A DNA stretch of 64,000 nucleotides from an uncultured Synergistales bacterium (GCA_905234075.1 CAJOGI010000001.1:248001-312000), one strand, 5' to 3'; numbered from the stretch's first letter, positions 1 through 9,851 are shown. Program-made: numbers and translations. Notes: a model not told the origin generated them from the sequence alone.

Positions 1-1
1 G

Positions 2-274
2 ATGTCGCTTTTTAGAAACAGCAAGATACCTTTCAGCAGCGCGATAGGCTGGGACGCAAAAATGTCGCAGACAGATTTTACGAAGGCAATGAACACGGTC
101 TTAATGGGCAACACGCTGGCGAATTTCGTTCAGTTTAGATTGGGCACTGTTCTTCCTGAGGGAATGCCTGTCGGGACAGAGGAACATATGTTCTCGTTCG
201 ATTACGCATATAAAATCGATGCACTTCGTGATTGGCTGTTCAGGCAGAATAAAAAAGACAGACATGCAAGATAA
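2..274 (+). CDS. C-terminal part of an unidentified protein (5' end probably outside window)
   Basis: An open frame of 90 codons begins at the second base of the window and ends with TAA. Only one base precedes its first ATG, so whether this is the true start cannot be judged, and it is more likely the tail of a longer gene. The sequence has no signal peptide, membrane segment or motif I recognise. It ends in a basic tail (QNKKDRHAR). A strong hairpin terminator follows 38 bases after the stop, which supports a real gene end. Function unknown. Confidence 0.5.
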   Translation: MSLFRNSKIPFSSAIGWDAKMSQTDFTKAMNTVLMGNTLANFVQFRLGTVLPEGMPVGTEEHMFSFDYAYKIDALRDWLFRQNKKDRHAR

Positions 275-298
275 TCAAAACAGTGATATAATTTTCAC

Positions 299-311
299 TA
301 GGAGTTAGGAG
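299..311 (+). repeat. Heptad repeat, short copy (TAGGAGTTAGGAG)
   Basis: Nearly two units of the TTAGGAG heptamer lie 25 bases after a stop codon, directly before the terminator hairpin. This belongs to the dispersed family seen throughout the window and has the same orientation as the gene it follows. Confidence 0.7.
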
Positions 312-356
312 AAAAAATAATGAGGGGTCGAAATCGGCTCCTCATTATTTTTTGGG
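312..356 (+). terminator. Intrinsic terminator of the first gene
   Basis: A perfect 14-bp stem pairs AAAAAATAATGAGG (312-325) with its complement at 340-353 around a 14-base loop. The right arm ends in a run of six T. It lies 38 bases past the stop codon at 274. Confidence 0.85.
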
Positions 357-422
357 GGCTACAATGGGGACTACAGAAATCTTAAAATTTTTCAGCGTTC
401 ATAATTTTTTTAAGAGGCGTAA

Positions 423-466
423 AAAAAATAAACTCCCGAATTTTTTTTCGAGAATTTATTTTTTGC
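423..466 (-). terminator. Putative terminator of the minus-strand binding-protein gene
   Basis: An imperfect inverted repeat (AAAAAATAAACTC on the left, GAGAATTTATTTTTT on the right) sits 12 bases beyond the stop of the minus-strand gene ending at 478. Read on the minus strand it ends in a U-rich tract. It lies between convergent genes, so it may act in both directions. The rest of the 275-477 gap shows no gene. Confidence 0.55.
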
Positions 467-477
467 TTTGATTATTT

Positions 478-1296
478 TTACTTCAGCTTGATGTGTAAAA
501 AATTATTCCACTTGTAATACGGTTCCGATAAAATGACTCCGGGAGGAATATCGGGCTGTACGTCGCTGTCCTCCGTGCCTTTGTACCAGAAAATAACGTC
601 AGCTCTTCCGGAAGCGAGCGAGGAGGATCTGGCTATTGCCTCTATTTCGGATATTTCAAAATTAACTTTCAACTGTCTGCCGATCTCTGCAAGCATTGCG
701 ACGTTGAAGCCTCTGGGGCCTCCGTTGGGTCCGATGAAATCGATCGGGGGCAGATCGCCCGTCAAAGCGACTTTGATTGTTTCTGCTCCGTCAAATTTTG
801 TAAATCTTACGGGCTTGTCGCCGTTCTCCTTAAAATTTTCGATGTAATCTTTTCTGAGTTTTTCGAGAGTGCCGTTTTCTTTGAGAGCGTTCAAAGCCGT
901 GTTGAATCTGTCCCGCAAGGCGGCATTTTTTTCCAAGAACCCCATAGCCAGATAAGTCGTTCGGACTCTGGATACGCATGCTAATGTGTACATAGCAGGG
1001 TTAGAGCTCAATAAATATTCGGCTACGACTTCGGGAAGCTGAACCTCAACGACCTCACGGCTGTTGAGAGCCAACTGCATTGCTAAAAGCGAATCGTAAT
1101 AGAAGAAACTGTCATTGCCGCTGCTCAAAAAATTCCAGCCGAAATTTTTTCTTCCGTCAATGACGAAAGCCTCGTATTCTCTTTCCGTCATGTTGAGCTG
1201 CGCAAGAACTCCGACATTGTGTCCATCCCTGATAGCAGCAGATGCACAAGTGGCCAGAGAAATTATTATTAAGGCAGCTAAAAAAATTTTTTTCAT
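478..1296 (-). CDS. Periplasmic solute-binding protein, family 3-like, with lobes apparently in reversed order
   Basis: This 272-residue protein starts with a typical signal peptide (MKKIFLAALIIISLATCASA, 20 residues), and an AGGAG ribosome site precedes the ATG. Residues 27-155 look like the second half of a family 3 amino-acid-binding domain. They include a region resembling 'DSLLAMQLALNSREVVEVQLPEV' (split at 69-90) and the usual C-terminal helix NTALNALKENGTLEKL. Residues 172-270 look like the first half of that fold (VALTGDLPPIDF, GFNVAMLAEIGRQL, ILSEPYY). The order is therefore C-lobe then N-lobe, the reverse of the family. The gene is complete at both ends, with the next gene 33 bases upstream. 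No permease or ATPase is adjacent, so it is an orphan; it may be a sensor or a binding protein for a remote transporter. The ligand is not predictable. Confidence 0.75.
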   Translation of the reverse strand: MKKIFLAALIIISLATCASAAIRDGHNVGVLAQLNMTEREYEAFVIDGRKNFGWNFLSSGNDSFFYYDSLLAMQLALNSREVVEVQLPEVVAEYLLSSNPAMYTLACVSRVRTTYLAMGFLEKNAALRDRFNTALNALKENGTLEKLRKDYIENFKENGDKPVRFTKFDGAETIKVALTGDLPPIDFIGPNGGPRGFNVAMLAEIGRQLKVNFEISEIEAIARSSSLASGRADVIFWYKGTEDSDVQPDIPPGVILSEPYYKWNNFLHIKLK

Positions 1297-1329
1297 GAAT
1301 TTTTACTCCTTTTTGTTGTTCAAAAAAAC

Positions 1330-2298
1330 TTAAAAGTCCATTGCGGCATATTCAGGAAGTTTGAAATTCTCCTGTGTAACTAGGATATAGCCCGACTCTG
1401 AAAATAATCCGTTCATTTCGGTGCCTTGCTCCATGTCAACGACAGCAGATATTGCCATTGCTCCCATATACCAGGGAATTTGAATCAAGCACGCGGATAA
1501 ACTTCCGTCTTCAAGAGCTGAAGCATTTTCATCGGAAGCGTCCCAGCCGACGCAGGAAGGCTTCTTGCCGTTCAGTGCGGTTGTTTCTCTTATTGCAGCG
1601 GTTGCTCCGATTGTGGCGTAGTTATCAACTCCGAAAATCGCGGCAATGCCGTTTTCAATCATGCCTTTTGCTATTTCTTTAGCTCTTGATGAATCAGTAT
1701 CTGAGTAAGTCTGAGTTACGAACATGAATTTTGTATCTTTGAATGCGGAGACAAATCCATCAATGCGTTTATGACATGACTCAGAATTTTCGTTAGTGTT
1801 GATTATTCCGATAATGCCGTTAGAAATTCCGTCTGCCTCTAAAGTTTTTTGCAAGTATCTGCCGACTTCAGCTCCTGCTGCAAAATTATCGGTCGCATAA
1901 GTTACGCTTGCCGGGAATGTCGCCGGAGAGTCAACGTAAATTATTTTTATGCCCGCGTCTGAGGCTTCTTTGAGAACGCCGTTTAAGGCTTCGGCATCGG
2001 GGCAGGCGATGATAATGTATTTTACTTTTGCTTCTATTGCCTGACGGACCATCTCTATCTGCTTTTCTATGTCGTAATTTTCCGGCGCAAGGCACATTAA
2101 ATCAATATCGTGTCCGCGCAAAGCAAACTCCTCAACACGTGCTAATGCTCCGTGCTTTATTTTTATCCAGTGAACGTCAGACCAGTTCATGCAGATCAAA
2201 GCGGCTTTTGTTTTCACGCCTGCGTGTGAAACATTTTGAAAGCCGGGAAGAAAGAAAGAAACGGCAATGATAAATAGGAATGCCATAAATTTTTTCAT
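1330..2298 (-). CDS. Periplasmic sugar-type binding protein (Peripla_BP_4 / LacI-like fold)
   Basis: A 322-residue secreted protein with a signal peptide of about 26 residues (MKKFMAFLFIIAVSFFLPG...). The ATG is preceded by AAGGAGG. The mature part has the ribose/galactose-binding architecture: an N-lobe with repeated 'IEAKVKYIIIACPDAEAL', then a segment 'YVDSPATFPASVTYATDNFAAGAEVGR' (written here in outline only) typical of this family, and a C-lobe with GIAAIFGVDNYATIGAT. It should bind a sugar or a similar small ligand for ABC uptake or chemotaxis. No ABC partners are nearby. It lies 33 bases upstream of the family 3-like binding protein on the same strand, so the two are probably co-transcribed. 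Confidence 0.85.
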   Translation of the reverse strand: MKKFMAFLFIIAVSFFLPGFQNVSHAGVKTKAALICMNWSDVHWIKIKHGALARVEEFALRGHDIDLMCLAPENYDIEKQIEMVRQAIEAKVKYIIIACPDAEALNGVLKEASDAGIKIIYVDSPATFPASVTYATDNFAAGAEVGRYLQKTLEADGISNGIIGIINTNENSESCHKRIDGFVSAFKDTKFMFVTQTYSDTDSSRAKEIAKGMIENGIAAIFGVDNYATIGATAAIRETTALNGKKPSCVGWDASDENASALEDGSLSACLIQIPWYMGAMAISAVVDMEQGTEMNGLFSESGYILVTQENFKLPEYAAMDF

Positions 2299-2449
2299 TA
2301 AAAAATTCCTCCTTAAAGATTAAATTACTTTGAAAGTATTTTATTACATCGCGCAAAATTTTTCTCCGTACTTTTATGAAACATGTGTTTTTTTATGAAT
2401 TATGTTAGAGTATTGAGCTAAAATTTACGAAAAAATTATAAACTTAAAA

Positions 2450-4600
2450 ATGGAAAAATTAAAATGCGTTATCGAACGGATCGTATATTATAACGAGGTC
2501 AACGGCTACTCGGTATTGAGCTGCAGTGTCGGCATTTACGAGGACATCGTTACAGCTGTGGGAATACTGCCTGATGTTCAGGCAGGAGGCAATTTTATTT
2601 TTTACGGCGAATGGAAAGTTGATCCGAAGTATGGCCGCCAGTTTTATTTTGAAAAATATGAGGAGACTCTTCCGGCTACCCTTCACGGGATAGAAAAATT
2701 TTTAAGCGGTCTTATAAAAGGCATCGGCCCGGCTTATGCTGAAAGAATAGTAAAAAAATTCGGCAAGACGACTCTTGATATTCTTGACAAAGCTCCTAAC
2801 AAGCTGTTAGAAATTCCCGGCATTACCGAAAAGCGTCTTGAACAAATAAAAAAGAGCTGGGAAGAAAAAAAAGAAATCAGAAATATGATGCTGTTCCTGC
2901 AGGCTCATGACGTAACCATAGGCGTAGCGACAAAAATTTTTAAGCAGTACGGAAATAAATCTGTCGAAGTCGTCAAGTCTAACCCGTACAGACTTGCTGA
3001 TGAGCTGTGGGGCGTGGGCTTCAAGACTGCGGACGAAATTGCAAAGAAACTCGGCTTTGGTCATGAAAGATATGAGCGAATAAGAAGCGGAATTTTATAC
3101 ACGCTGAGCAAATTTTCTGAAGACGGGCATTGCTTTGCATACACAGATGATTTAATAAATTCTTCTTTAGAAATTCTCGATGTCTCTAAAGAAATGGCAT
3201 TCGATGCACTTGAAAAAATGATTAATGACGATGATGTTATCTATGAGCCTTCGGAGGAAGACTATGAGGACATCAGCAAAGCAGCTGTTTATCTGCCCGT
3301 TTATTATTATTCGGAACTAGGCACGGCCCGTAGGCTTAAAAAATTAATTGATTCTCCGCGTAAAATTTATATTGACATAGAAATAAATTCATGGGCTGAT
3401 GTTGATTCAAAAACAATTCATTACGATGAGACGCAGTTAGAAGCGATTGAAAGTGCTATGCGTAATAAAGTTCTCGTAATCACGGGAGGGCCGGGCACAG
3501 GAAAGACCACGACGACGCTGGGAATTATCAGAGCTTACAAGGAAGCCGGAGCAAAAATATTACTCGCCGCACCGACGGGCAGAGCCGCAAAAAGAATGTC
3601 GGAAGTTACAAAAATGGGAGCGAAAACAATTCACCGTCTTCTCAAGATGAAACCCGGCGAGGGCTTCCAGCAAGATGATAAAAAGCCCCTCGAAGGCGAC
3701 GTGTTAATCGTGGACGAGTGTTCCATGATTGACATAATATTAATGAACAGTTTATTGAAAGCTGTGCCGGACAACATGACCGTAATTTTTGTGGGCGATG
3801 TCGATCAGCTTCCGAGTGTCGGTGCAGGAAAAGTTTTGTCCGATATTATTGAGTCGGGCGCGGTCCCGGTCATTAGGCTTGAAAAAATTTTTAGGCAGGC
3901 ACAGATGAGCAGAATTGTAACGAATGCTCACAAAATTAATAGAGGCGAGATGCCTTATTTGCCTGAAAATAATTCTGATTTTTTATTTGTTGCTGAGGAC
4001 GAGACAGAAAAAGCAGCGGACATGATTGTAGAGTTATGCTCTGAAATTTTACCGGCTCAGAATATAAAAACCAAAGACATTCAAGTTCTCACGCCCATGA
4101 GAAGAGGCCCGATCGGTTCAATGAATCTTAATCAGCGTCTTCAGGCGGCGTTAAATCCTCAAAAAATAGAGACCGAAGTAAAACATTTCGGCGTTGCTTA
4201 CCGCGTTAAAGACAAAGTTATGCAGATAAGAAATAATTATGACAAACTTGTTTTCAACGGCGACATCGGGATTATTTCAGAAATCGACCCTGAAAATAAT
4301 GAAATAGTCGTAAAATTTGATGATCGTTTAGTGCCGTATGAAGCAGAGGAACTTGACGAGCTTGTCTTGGCCTACGCGACGACAATTCATAAATCGCAGG
4401 GCAGCGAATTTCCTTACGTTATCATTCCCATAATGACATCGCATTATATTATGCTTCAAAGAAATTTATTATATACAGGCGTAACGAGAGCCAAAAAGGG
4501 TTTAGTAATAGTCGGCGAAAGAAAAGCGATTTATATTGCCGTGATGAATAATAAAATTGTTGAAAGAAATACGAGACTTTCAGAGAAATTAAAAAATTAG
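2450..4600 (+). CDS. recD2: ATP-dependent RecD2-type DNA helicase
   Basis: A 716-residue superfamily 1 helicase of the RecD2/TraA type, acting as a 5'-3' DNA helicase in recombination and repair without RecBC. It has an N-terminal OB-like segment (to about residue 90), then helix-hairpin-helix repeats (IKGIGPAYAERIVKKFG, LLEIPGITEKRLEQI). Walker A is GPGTGKTT with the lysine at residue 352, Walker B is VLIVDECSMID, and the C-terminal motif VI region contains YATTIHKSQGSEF and YTGVTRAKKGLVIVG. The length is normal for the family. No clear Shine-Dalgarno sequence precedes the ATG; the leader is simply A/T-rich. The start is chosen because the protein then begins exactly where family members do (MEKLKCVIERIVYYN). 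It stands alone, convergent with pssA. Confidence 0.95.
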   Translation: MEKLKCVIERIVYYNEVNGYSVLSCSVGIYEDIVTAVGILPDVQAGGNFIFYGEWKVDPKYGRQFYFEKYEETLPATLHGIEKFLSGLIKGIGPAYAERIVKKFGKTTLDILDKAPNKLLEIPGITEKRLEQIKKSWEEKKEIRNMMLFLQAHDVTIGVATKIFKQYGNKSVEVVKSNPYRLADELWGVGFKTADEIAKKLGFGHERYERIRSGILYTLSKFSEDGHCFAYTDDLINSSLEILDVSKEMAFDALEKMINDDDVIYEPSEEDYEDISKAAVYLPVYYYSELGTARRLKKLIDSPRKIYIDIEINSWADVDSKTIHYDETQLEAIESAMRNKVLVITGGPGTGKTTTTLGIIRAYKEAGAKILLAAPTGRAAKRMSEVTKMGAKTIHRLLKMKPGEGFQQDDKKPLEGDVLIVDECSMIDIILMNSLLKAVPDNMTVIFVGDVDQLPSVGAGKVLSDIIESGAVPVIRLEKIFRQAQMSRIVTNAHKINRGEMPYLPENNSDFLFVAEDETEKAADMIVELCSEILPAQNIKTKDIQVLTPMRRGPIGSMNLNQRLQAALNPQKIETEVKHFGVAYRVKDKVMQIRNNYDKLVFNGDIGIISEIDPENNEIVVKFDDRLVPYEAEELDELVLAYATTIHKSQGSEFPYVIIPIMTSHYIMLQRNLLYTGVTRAKKGLVIVGERKAIYIAVMNNKIVERNTRLSEKLKN

Positions 4601-4648
4601 GAATTAGGAAGTAAAAAAATCCTGACTCCTAACTCCTAACTCCTACTT
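4596..4648. repeat. Inverted pair of heptad repeats forming a hairpin between recD2 and pssA
   Basis: The left half (TTAGGAATTAGGAAGT) begins at the recD2 stop codon. The right half (4624-4648) is the reverse orientation, ACTCCTAACTCCTAACTCC. The halves can pair over about 15 bases with one mismatch and one bulge around an A-rich loop. On the minus strand the stem is followed by a T-rich stretch (TTTTTTAA), so it could terminate pssA transcription. It belongs to the dispersed TTAGGAG family. Confidence 0.65.
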
Positions 4649-5390
4649 CTTCTCTTGCTTCGGGCTTTAATATCCACTGTCCCCAGTCGAATTTAATAAG
4701 GCCGCTGATTATATAAATCGCGAATAAAAATAACGGCGCGGAGCTTTTCAAAAATACAAACGACAGAGCAAAAAGCGACAACAGCGCGAAACATTTTGCA
4801 GGGTCGGCCGTTTTTTTCGTTAATTTTTTCATGTTCGCGTAAGGAACGCTCGAAATCATTAACGAGCCTACAGCGAAAAGAATTAAAGCCATGACTGCGG
4901 GAGGCAGATTTATTTTTGCGATCACGAACGATGAGACAAAAAGTCCGCCGGCCGGGCACGGGAGACCCTGAAAAGGTCCGGGAACATGAACAATGTTAAA
5001 TCTTGCAAGCCTGAGCGCGACGGTGAGAGCGAAAAAACACGCTGCTGCAACTCCGAAAAGATTGAGGCTTCTCAAAGAAACCTGATAAAGCAAAATTGAC
5101 GGAGCTACTCCAAAACTTACAAGGTCGGCCAAGCTGTCGAACTCAAGCCCGAACTGCGAGCCGCCGCCCAACATTCTAGCGACTTTTCCGTCAAAGCCGT
5201 CGAATAAAACCGCAAAGAATACAAGCCACGCTGCTACGATATATTTTTCGTTTAATGTCATCATGAGCGAAAATAAACCGCACAATAAATTTCCGCTTGT
5301 TACCATGTTAGGAAGAATGTTACGGAAACACAAAAGCTTTTTACCTCCATTCGCGCTCATTTTTCTGCGTATTTTCAAAAAATTTCTCAA
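4629..5390 (-). CDS. pssA: CDP-diacylglycerol--serine O-phosphatidyltransferase
   Basis: An integral membrane enzyme that makes phosphatidylserine from CDP-diacylglycerol and serine. It carries the CDP-alcohol phosphotransferase signature D-G-x2-A-R-x8-G-x3-D-x3-D (DGFDGKVARMLGGG, then GLEFDSLAD). It has several hydrophobic segments, including PNMVTSGNLLCGLFSLMM near the N-terminus. The open frame extends to a GTG at 5411, but I prefer the TTG at 5388-5390: it overlaps the psd stop (TTGA) and has AGGAG ten bases upstream inside psd. The frame also has an ATG at 5358-5360. It lies directly downstream of psd, and the two enzymes act consecutively to make phosphatidylethanolamine. The last codons lie in the reverse arm of the heptad repeat. 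Confidence 0.92.
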   Translation of the reverse strand: MRNFLKIRRKMSANGGKKLLCFRNILPNMVTSGNLLCGLFSLMMTLNEKYIVAAWLVFFAVLFDGFDGKVARMLGGGSQFGLEFDSLADLVSFGVAPSILLYQVSLRSLNLFGVAAACFFALTVALRLARFNIVHVPGPFQGLPCPAGGLFVSSFVIAKINLPPAVMALILFAVGSLMISSVPYANMKKLTKKTADPAKCFALLSLFALSFVFLKSSAPLFLFAIYIISGLIKFDWGQWILKPEAREEVGVRS

Positions 5391-6007
5391 TTCTCTATCA
5401 CTCCTATACACGTTAAACCGGCTTTTACATTGTCGCCGATTTTTATTTTTATAACTGTATCACGGGGCAGATATAAATCAACCCTTGAGCCGAGTTTTAT
5501 CATTCCGCAGCGTTCGCCTGCTTCAAGTATGTCGCCGCGCTTTAATCTGCATACAATGCGCCTTGCCACAAGCCCGGCGATCTGCGTTATCATGACCGCG
5601 CCCCACTGCGTAGAAAATCCGATAAAATTTCTCTCGTTTATTTCCGACGCTTTTGGAGCGAAGGCCGCTAATTTTTTTCCGGGAATGTACTCAAGATAAT
5701 CAACGCGGCCCGTGCATGGTGCGCGGTTGACGTGAACGCTGAAAATATTCATGAATATCCCGACTTTTATAGAATTTCCCGTGAAGTTATGAGTGCAGTT
5801 AGAAATTTCTACAACTTTCCCGTCCGCAGGCGAATAAAAATATCCGTCCTTGTATTCCGTTTTGCGTTCGGGGTCTCTGAAAAACCATACGACTATTAAT
5901 GTTAAAGCCAGCATTATTGCCGCAGGTATCCACGAGATAAAAGCAAAGGCCCCCGTTATGAGAGCCATATAAAAAATATTTACTATTCCGTCTTTTGCGA
6001 TTTTCAT
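5387..6007 (-). CDS. psd: Phosphatidylserine decarboxylase proenzyme (short, archaeal/Firmicute-like type)
   Basis: A 206-residue protein that converts phosphatidylserine to phosphatidylethanolamine at the membrane. Two hydrophobic segments lie at the N-terminus (FYMALITGAFAFISWIPAA, ALTLIVVWFF). Family motifs follow: YSPADGKVVE, the HVNRAP block, and the self-cleavage site LGS at about residues 172-174, where Ser174 would become the pyruvoyl group. The length fits the short form of the family rather than the roughly 320-residue E. coli form. No clear Shine-Dalgarno is seen in the 17-base gap after gyrA, so translation may be coupled to gyrA. It is followed with overlap by pssA. Confidence 0.92.
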   Translation of the reverse strand: MKIAKDGIVNIFYMALITGAFAFISWIPAAIMLALTLIVVWFFRDPERKTEYKDGYFYSPADGKVVEISNCTHNFTGNSIKVGIFMNIFSVHVNRAPCTGRVDYLEYIPGKKLAAFAPKASEINERNFIGFSTQWGAVMITQIAGLVARRIVCRLKRGDILEAGERCGMIKLGSRVDLYLPRDTVIKIKIGDNVKAGLTCIGVIEN

Positions 6008-6024
6008 TTTTAATAATTTTTATT

Positions 6025-8580
6025 TTAATTTTTTTCTTCTGTGTCTTCGGCTTCTTTAGCTTCTTCAGCTTCTTCAAACGGAATAGCGACTGTCGCGTCC
6101 TCGTCATCACTTCCGCGCACAACGCTGCAATCTGCTACGGTGTCGCCGTCGTCGAGACGTAAGACTTTATTTCCCTGTGCCTGCCGACGCAATAAAGAAA
6201 TTTCAAAAGCCGGGACTCTTATCGTGCGGCCCTTTGAAGTAATCGCGATTATCTCGTCATTGTCATTTATGGCAATGCTTGCGGAGAGCCTGCCGGTTTT
6301 TTTGCTGAGGTCCATTATAAAGACTCCGCCTGTTGCTCTGTGATGAGGCGTAAAATCTGAAAAATCAGAACGCTTGCCGATGCCCTTTTCACTTAGAACA
6401 AAAATTTTTTTGCTGTCGTCAACAACATCACAGCTTAAAACTCTGTCGTCGTCTTTCAGTTTCATCGCCCGGACTCCGCGTGCAGTACGTCCCATTGATC
6501 TAAATTCTTCTTCGGAAACTCTGAGGGCCTGAGCATCTTTTGAGATTAATAATAAATCGCTCTTGCCTGAAGTCAGACAGACTTGAGCTATTTCGTCGCC
6601 GATGTCGAGCGTCATAATTTTTCTTGGCCTCTTTGAAGATTCTAACTCTTCCATTGCGACTCTTTTCGCTATTCCCATTCTTGTGATGAAGAAAGCAAAT
6701 TTCCAGTCCTTTGAATTTTCGCCGGCAATGTTCACGATTTTTTCATTTTCAAGTAAAGGCAAAAATTTTGCGACGGGCTTTCCTTTTCCTGACTTAGTCT
6801 CCGTAATTTCGTAACCCTTAACCGACATCATTCGGCCAAGATTAGTGAAGAAGAAAATTTCTCTGTGAGTGTGAGTTACGCATAGAAGCTCTATGCTGTC
6901 GTCCTCATAAACTCCCGAACCTTTACGGCCTTTGCCGCCGCGAGCCTGCGATTTATATAAATCAAGCGGAAGACGTTTTATAAGTCCGTCCTTTGAAAGA
7001 GTTATAACTATGTCCTCTTCCTGTATAAAAGCCTCGTCGGGCATTTCTTCAAATTCCGCGACAAGCTCCGTGCGTCTTTTATCTCCGAAACGGGCAGCGA
7101 GATCTTTTAACTCGTCTCTGATAACGCCGTCAAGAACTTTTTTATCAGCAAGAATATTTTTATACGCGGCAATGTCGGCGAGTAATTTTTTCTGCTCCTC
7201 GTCAAGCCTGTTTCTTTCAAGGCCGGTTAATCTCTGCAAGCGCATATCAAGAATGGCCTGCGCCTGACCGTCAGAAAATTCTAATTCCATTGTCAAAGCC
7301 GCTTTAGCTTCGGGAGCCGAGTTATTAGCCCTGATGATTTTTATAACGGCCTCAATATTTTCGAGAGCCTTCTTTAATCCTTCGATGATATGCTCACGGG
7401 CCTGAGCCTGCTTTAATCTGTATTCAGTCCTGCGCCTCACGACATCGCGGCGGTAATTCAAATATAATCCCAGCATTTGATTAATATTAAGAATTACGGG
7501 GTGCTTATCTACGAGCGCAAGATTAATAACTCCGAACGTTGTTTGAAGCTGCGTGCGTTTATAAAGCTGGCGCGTAATAAATTCCGAGTCCGCGTCGCGT
7601 TGAAGTTCGAGGACAATTCTCAAGCCGTCGCGGTCTGATTCGTCGCGTATCTCTGAAATTCCCTCGATGTCTTTATCCTGAACGGCCTGCACCATATTTT
7701 CAAGCAGCAAAGTTTTATTAACGGCGTAGGGAATTTCCGTAACTACTATGCTTTGACGGCCGCGCTTATTTTCTTCGACATGAGTTTTTCCGCGAACGAT
7801 AATTTTTCCGCGTCCCGTTGAATACGCTTCTAAAATTCCTGAACGTCCTGCAATTTCTCCGCCTGTCGGAAAATCCGGGCCGGGCAGCAATTTCATTATG
7901 TCTTTTAAGTCAGCCTGCTCGGGTTCGATTTCATTTTCAATAAGCCAGCACAAAACATCGACAACCTCTCTCAAATTATGAGGCGGAATGTTCGTAGCCA
8001 TGCCGACCGCAATTCCCGTCGAGCCGTTCACGAGTAAATTAGGCATTATGCACGGGAGAGTTAAAGGCTCTTTTAATGACTCGTCAAAATTTTGTCCCCA
8101 GTCTATAGTATCTTCGTCAATGTTCGAGAGCATTAATTCGCCGAGCCAGCTCAATCTCGCTTCGGTGTAACGCATGGCCGCCGGGCTGTCTCCGTCAATC
8201 GAGCCGAAGTTGCCCTGACCGTCAACTAACGGATAACGCAAATTCCAATTTTGCGCGAGCCTGACCATAGTGTCATAAATCGCGCTGTCGCCGTGAGGGT
8301 GATACTTACCCATAGTTTCTCCGACGATACGGGCGGATTTTTTATAAGCCGTGTTATGTTTGAGGCCAAGCTCCGACATTGCGTAAAGCACTCTGCGCTG
8401 AACGGGTTTAAGCCCGTCCCTTGCATCAGGCAGAGCGCGTCCGACAATGACGCTCATAGCATAATTCAAATAGCTTGTCTTTATTTCGCCGACGAGCGGA
8501 AGTCTTAATATACGACCCTCACTCTCGTTAATATTATTATTAATATTTTCTTCGCTTAAATTTTCTCTTTCATCAGGCAT
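6025..8580 (-). CDS. gyrA: DNA gyrase subunit A
   Basis: An 851-residue topoisomerase subunit that breaks and rejoins DNA to introduce negative supercoils with GyrB. The catalytic tyrosine is Tyr138 in [10 protein letters not shown]. The quinolone-resistance region reads [11 protein letters not shown], with Ser99 and Asp103 matching the sensitive Ser83/Asp87 of E. coli. The C-terminal wheel contains a GyrA-box-like QARGGKG at about residue 543, with Ala where Arg is usual, which identifies gyrase rather than topoisomerase IV. The protein ends in an acidic tail rich in EEA. No gyrB is in the window. Minus-strand order is folP, gyrA, psd, pssA with short gaps. Confidence 0.97.
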   Translation of the reverse strand: MPDERENLSEENINNNINESEGRILRLPLVGEIKTSYLNYAMSVIVGRALPDARDGLKPVQRRVLYAMSELGLKHNTAYKKSARIVGETMGKYHPHGDSAIYDTMVRLAQNWNLRYPLVDGQGNFGSIDGDSPAAMRYTEARLSWLGELMLSNIDEDTIDWGQNFDESLKEPLTLPCIMPNLLVNGSTGIAVGMATNIPPHNLREVVDVLCWLIENEIEPEQADLKDIMKLLPGPDFPTGGEIAGRSGILEAYSTGRGKIIVRGKTHVEENKRGRQSIVVTEIPYAVNKTLLLENMVQAVQDKDIEGISEIRDESDRDGLRIVLELQRDADSEFITRQLYKRTQLQTTFGVINLALVDKHPVILNINQMLGLYLNYRRDVVRRRTEYRLKQAQAREHIIEGLKKALENIEAVIKIIRANNSAPEAKAALTMELEFSDGQAQAILDMRLQRLTGLERNRLDEEQKKLLADIAAYKNILADKKVLDGVIRDELKDLAARFGDKRRTELVAEFEEMPDEAFIQEEDIVITLSKDGLIKRLPLDLYKSQARGGKGRKGSGVYEDDSIELLCVTHTHREIFFFTNLGRMMSVKGYEITETKSGKGKPVAKFLPLLENEKIVNIAGENSKDWKFAFFITRMGIAKRVAMEELESSKRPRKIMTLDIGDEIAQVCLTSGKSDLLLISKDAQALRVSEEEFRSMGRTARGVRAMKLKDDDRVLSCDVVDDSKKIFVLSEKGIGKRSDFSDFTPHHRATGGVFIMDLSKKTGRLSASIAINDNDEIIAITSKGRTIRVPAFEISLLRRQAQGNKVLRLDDGDTVADCSVVRGSDDEDATVAIPFEEAEEAKEAEDTEEKN

Positions 8581-8642
8581 AAGAAAAATTTTAATCTCCC
8601 TTCTTTTAATTACTGAAATTGTATCATTTTTTGCTCAATTCC

Positions 8643-9785
8643 TCACTCCAGAGAACGCGCCATTGAAAGAGCTGTTAAATTTTCTTCAACGTCATGAACT
8701 CTCAGAATATTTGCACGTCCGTATAACATTCCCGACAAAGCGACGGTGGCGAATAAATTTTTGCCCGTGAATCTTTTTCGAGAGTGTCCGATTAAAATCG
8801 GAAGCCCGAAAATTTTTAAGCTCTCAAGATTTTTTATGATGGCGAAATTTTCTTCTGAATTTTTACCGAAGCCCAAGCCCGGATCTAAAATTAATTGACC
8901 GCGTTTAACTCCGGCCTCGTCGAGAATTTTTAATTTCTCCTGAAAATATAAAATTATGTCGCTCAAAATATTTTCGCTTGGTCTGTCGGGCTTAATGTGT
9001 GAAAGAACGTAAGGAGCATTGAATCGCGAAATAACTTCAATCATTTTATTATCTTCAAAGCCGCTTATGTCGTTTATGATATCTGCACCTTCGTTGAGAG
9101 CAATTTCAGCGGCTTGAGATTTATAAGTGTCAACTGAGATTAAAGCATCGGGAAAATTTTTTCTCAAAATTTTCAACGACGGCAGAAGCCTTTTGACTTC
9201 TTCATCAAGTTCAACAGGCTCAAAGCCCGGCCGTGTTGATTCCGCGCCCAAGTCTAAAATATACGCGCCCTGCGACAAAAATTTTTCGGCTCTCGTCAAA
9301 ATTTCGTCCTCTTTGATACGGCTTTCAGCATAAAAAGAATCGGGAGTTAAATTCATGATCGCCATTAACTTTGTGTCATTGCTTAAAATAATTTCGCGGC
9401 CCGTGTGGGATTTTATCCGCCACTCTTTAATAAAAATATTTGCAAAGGCTTTAGAAAATTCTTCGCGGAAATTTTTTAGCCCCCAGCAGTCCATTGATTT
9501 TAATTTTTCGATGAGGCTCTTTAACTGCGAGGGCGTTCCCATTAAAAGCACGTTGCTGTAATCTGTTTTGCCGTCGATGACGTGCTTTGTAACAACCGTG
9601 TCGCCTCCGCGTGCTAATAATTCCTGCTTCAAAAACGCCGCTGCCCTGTAATCGACATGTTCAGAATAAAAATGAAGAATATTTGATTTCGGCGCAAGAT
9701 ACCCGAAAGCTCGCGGGTCGGTCTGAATTTTTCTGCATATATCGAGAAGTTCGGAATAATTTTTTACGTTCAGCGGATAAATCAA
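8643..9785 (-). CDS. folP: Dihydropteroate synthase with N-terminal extension
   Basis: A 380-residue cytoplasmic folate enzyme that joins 6-hydroxymethyl-dihydropterin pyrophosphate to p-aminobenzoate. The TIM-barrel part starts near residue 130 with LMAIMNLTPDSF, followed by ILDLGAESTRPGF, VSIDTYK-like (LISVDTYKSQAA), ADIINDISG, LILDPGLGFGK and ILIGHSRKRF, all standard signatures. About 120 extra residues precede it, an arrangement known in some Firmicutes and Synergistetes whose role I cannot state. The ATG follows an AAGGAGG site. gyrA lies 62 bases downstream on the same strand. Confidence 0.94.
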   Translation of the reverse strand: MIYPLNVKNYSELLDICRKIQTDPRAFGYLAPKSNILHFYSEHVDYRAAAFLKQELLARGGDTVVTKHVIDGKTDYSNVLLMGTPSQLKSLIEKLKSMDCWGLKNFREEFSKAFANIFIKEWRIKSHTGREIILSNDTKLMAIMNLTPDSFYAESRIKEDEILTRAEKFLSQGAYILDLGAESTRPGFEPVELDEEVKRLLPSLKILRKNFPDALISVDTYKSQAAEIALNEGADIINDISGFEDNKMIEVISRFNAPYVLSHIKPDRPSENILSDIILYFQEKLKILDEAGVKRGQLILDPGLGFGKNSEENFAIIKNLESLKIFGLPILIGHSRKRFTGKNLFATVALSGMLYGRANILRVHDVEENLTALSMARSLE

Positions 9786-9851
9786 AAATTTTGCCTCCTT
9801 TAATTTTTGATATGGTAGAATATTTTATTCCAAGTTTATAAAAATTCGGAG

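Noticed and set aside
5799-6122. Open frame across the gyrA/psd junction (107 codons)
   Set aside because: Overlaps two well-supported genes; the lysine-rich start is a frame shadow of the acidic GyrA tail.
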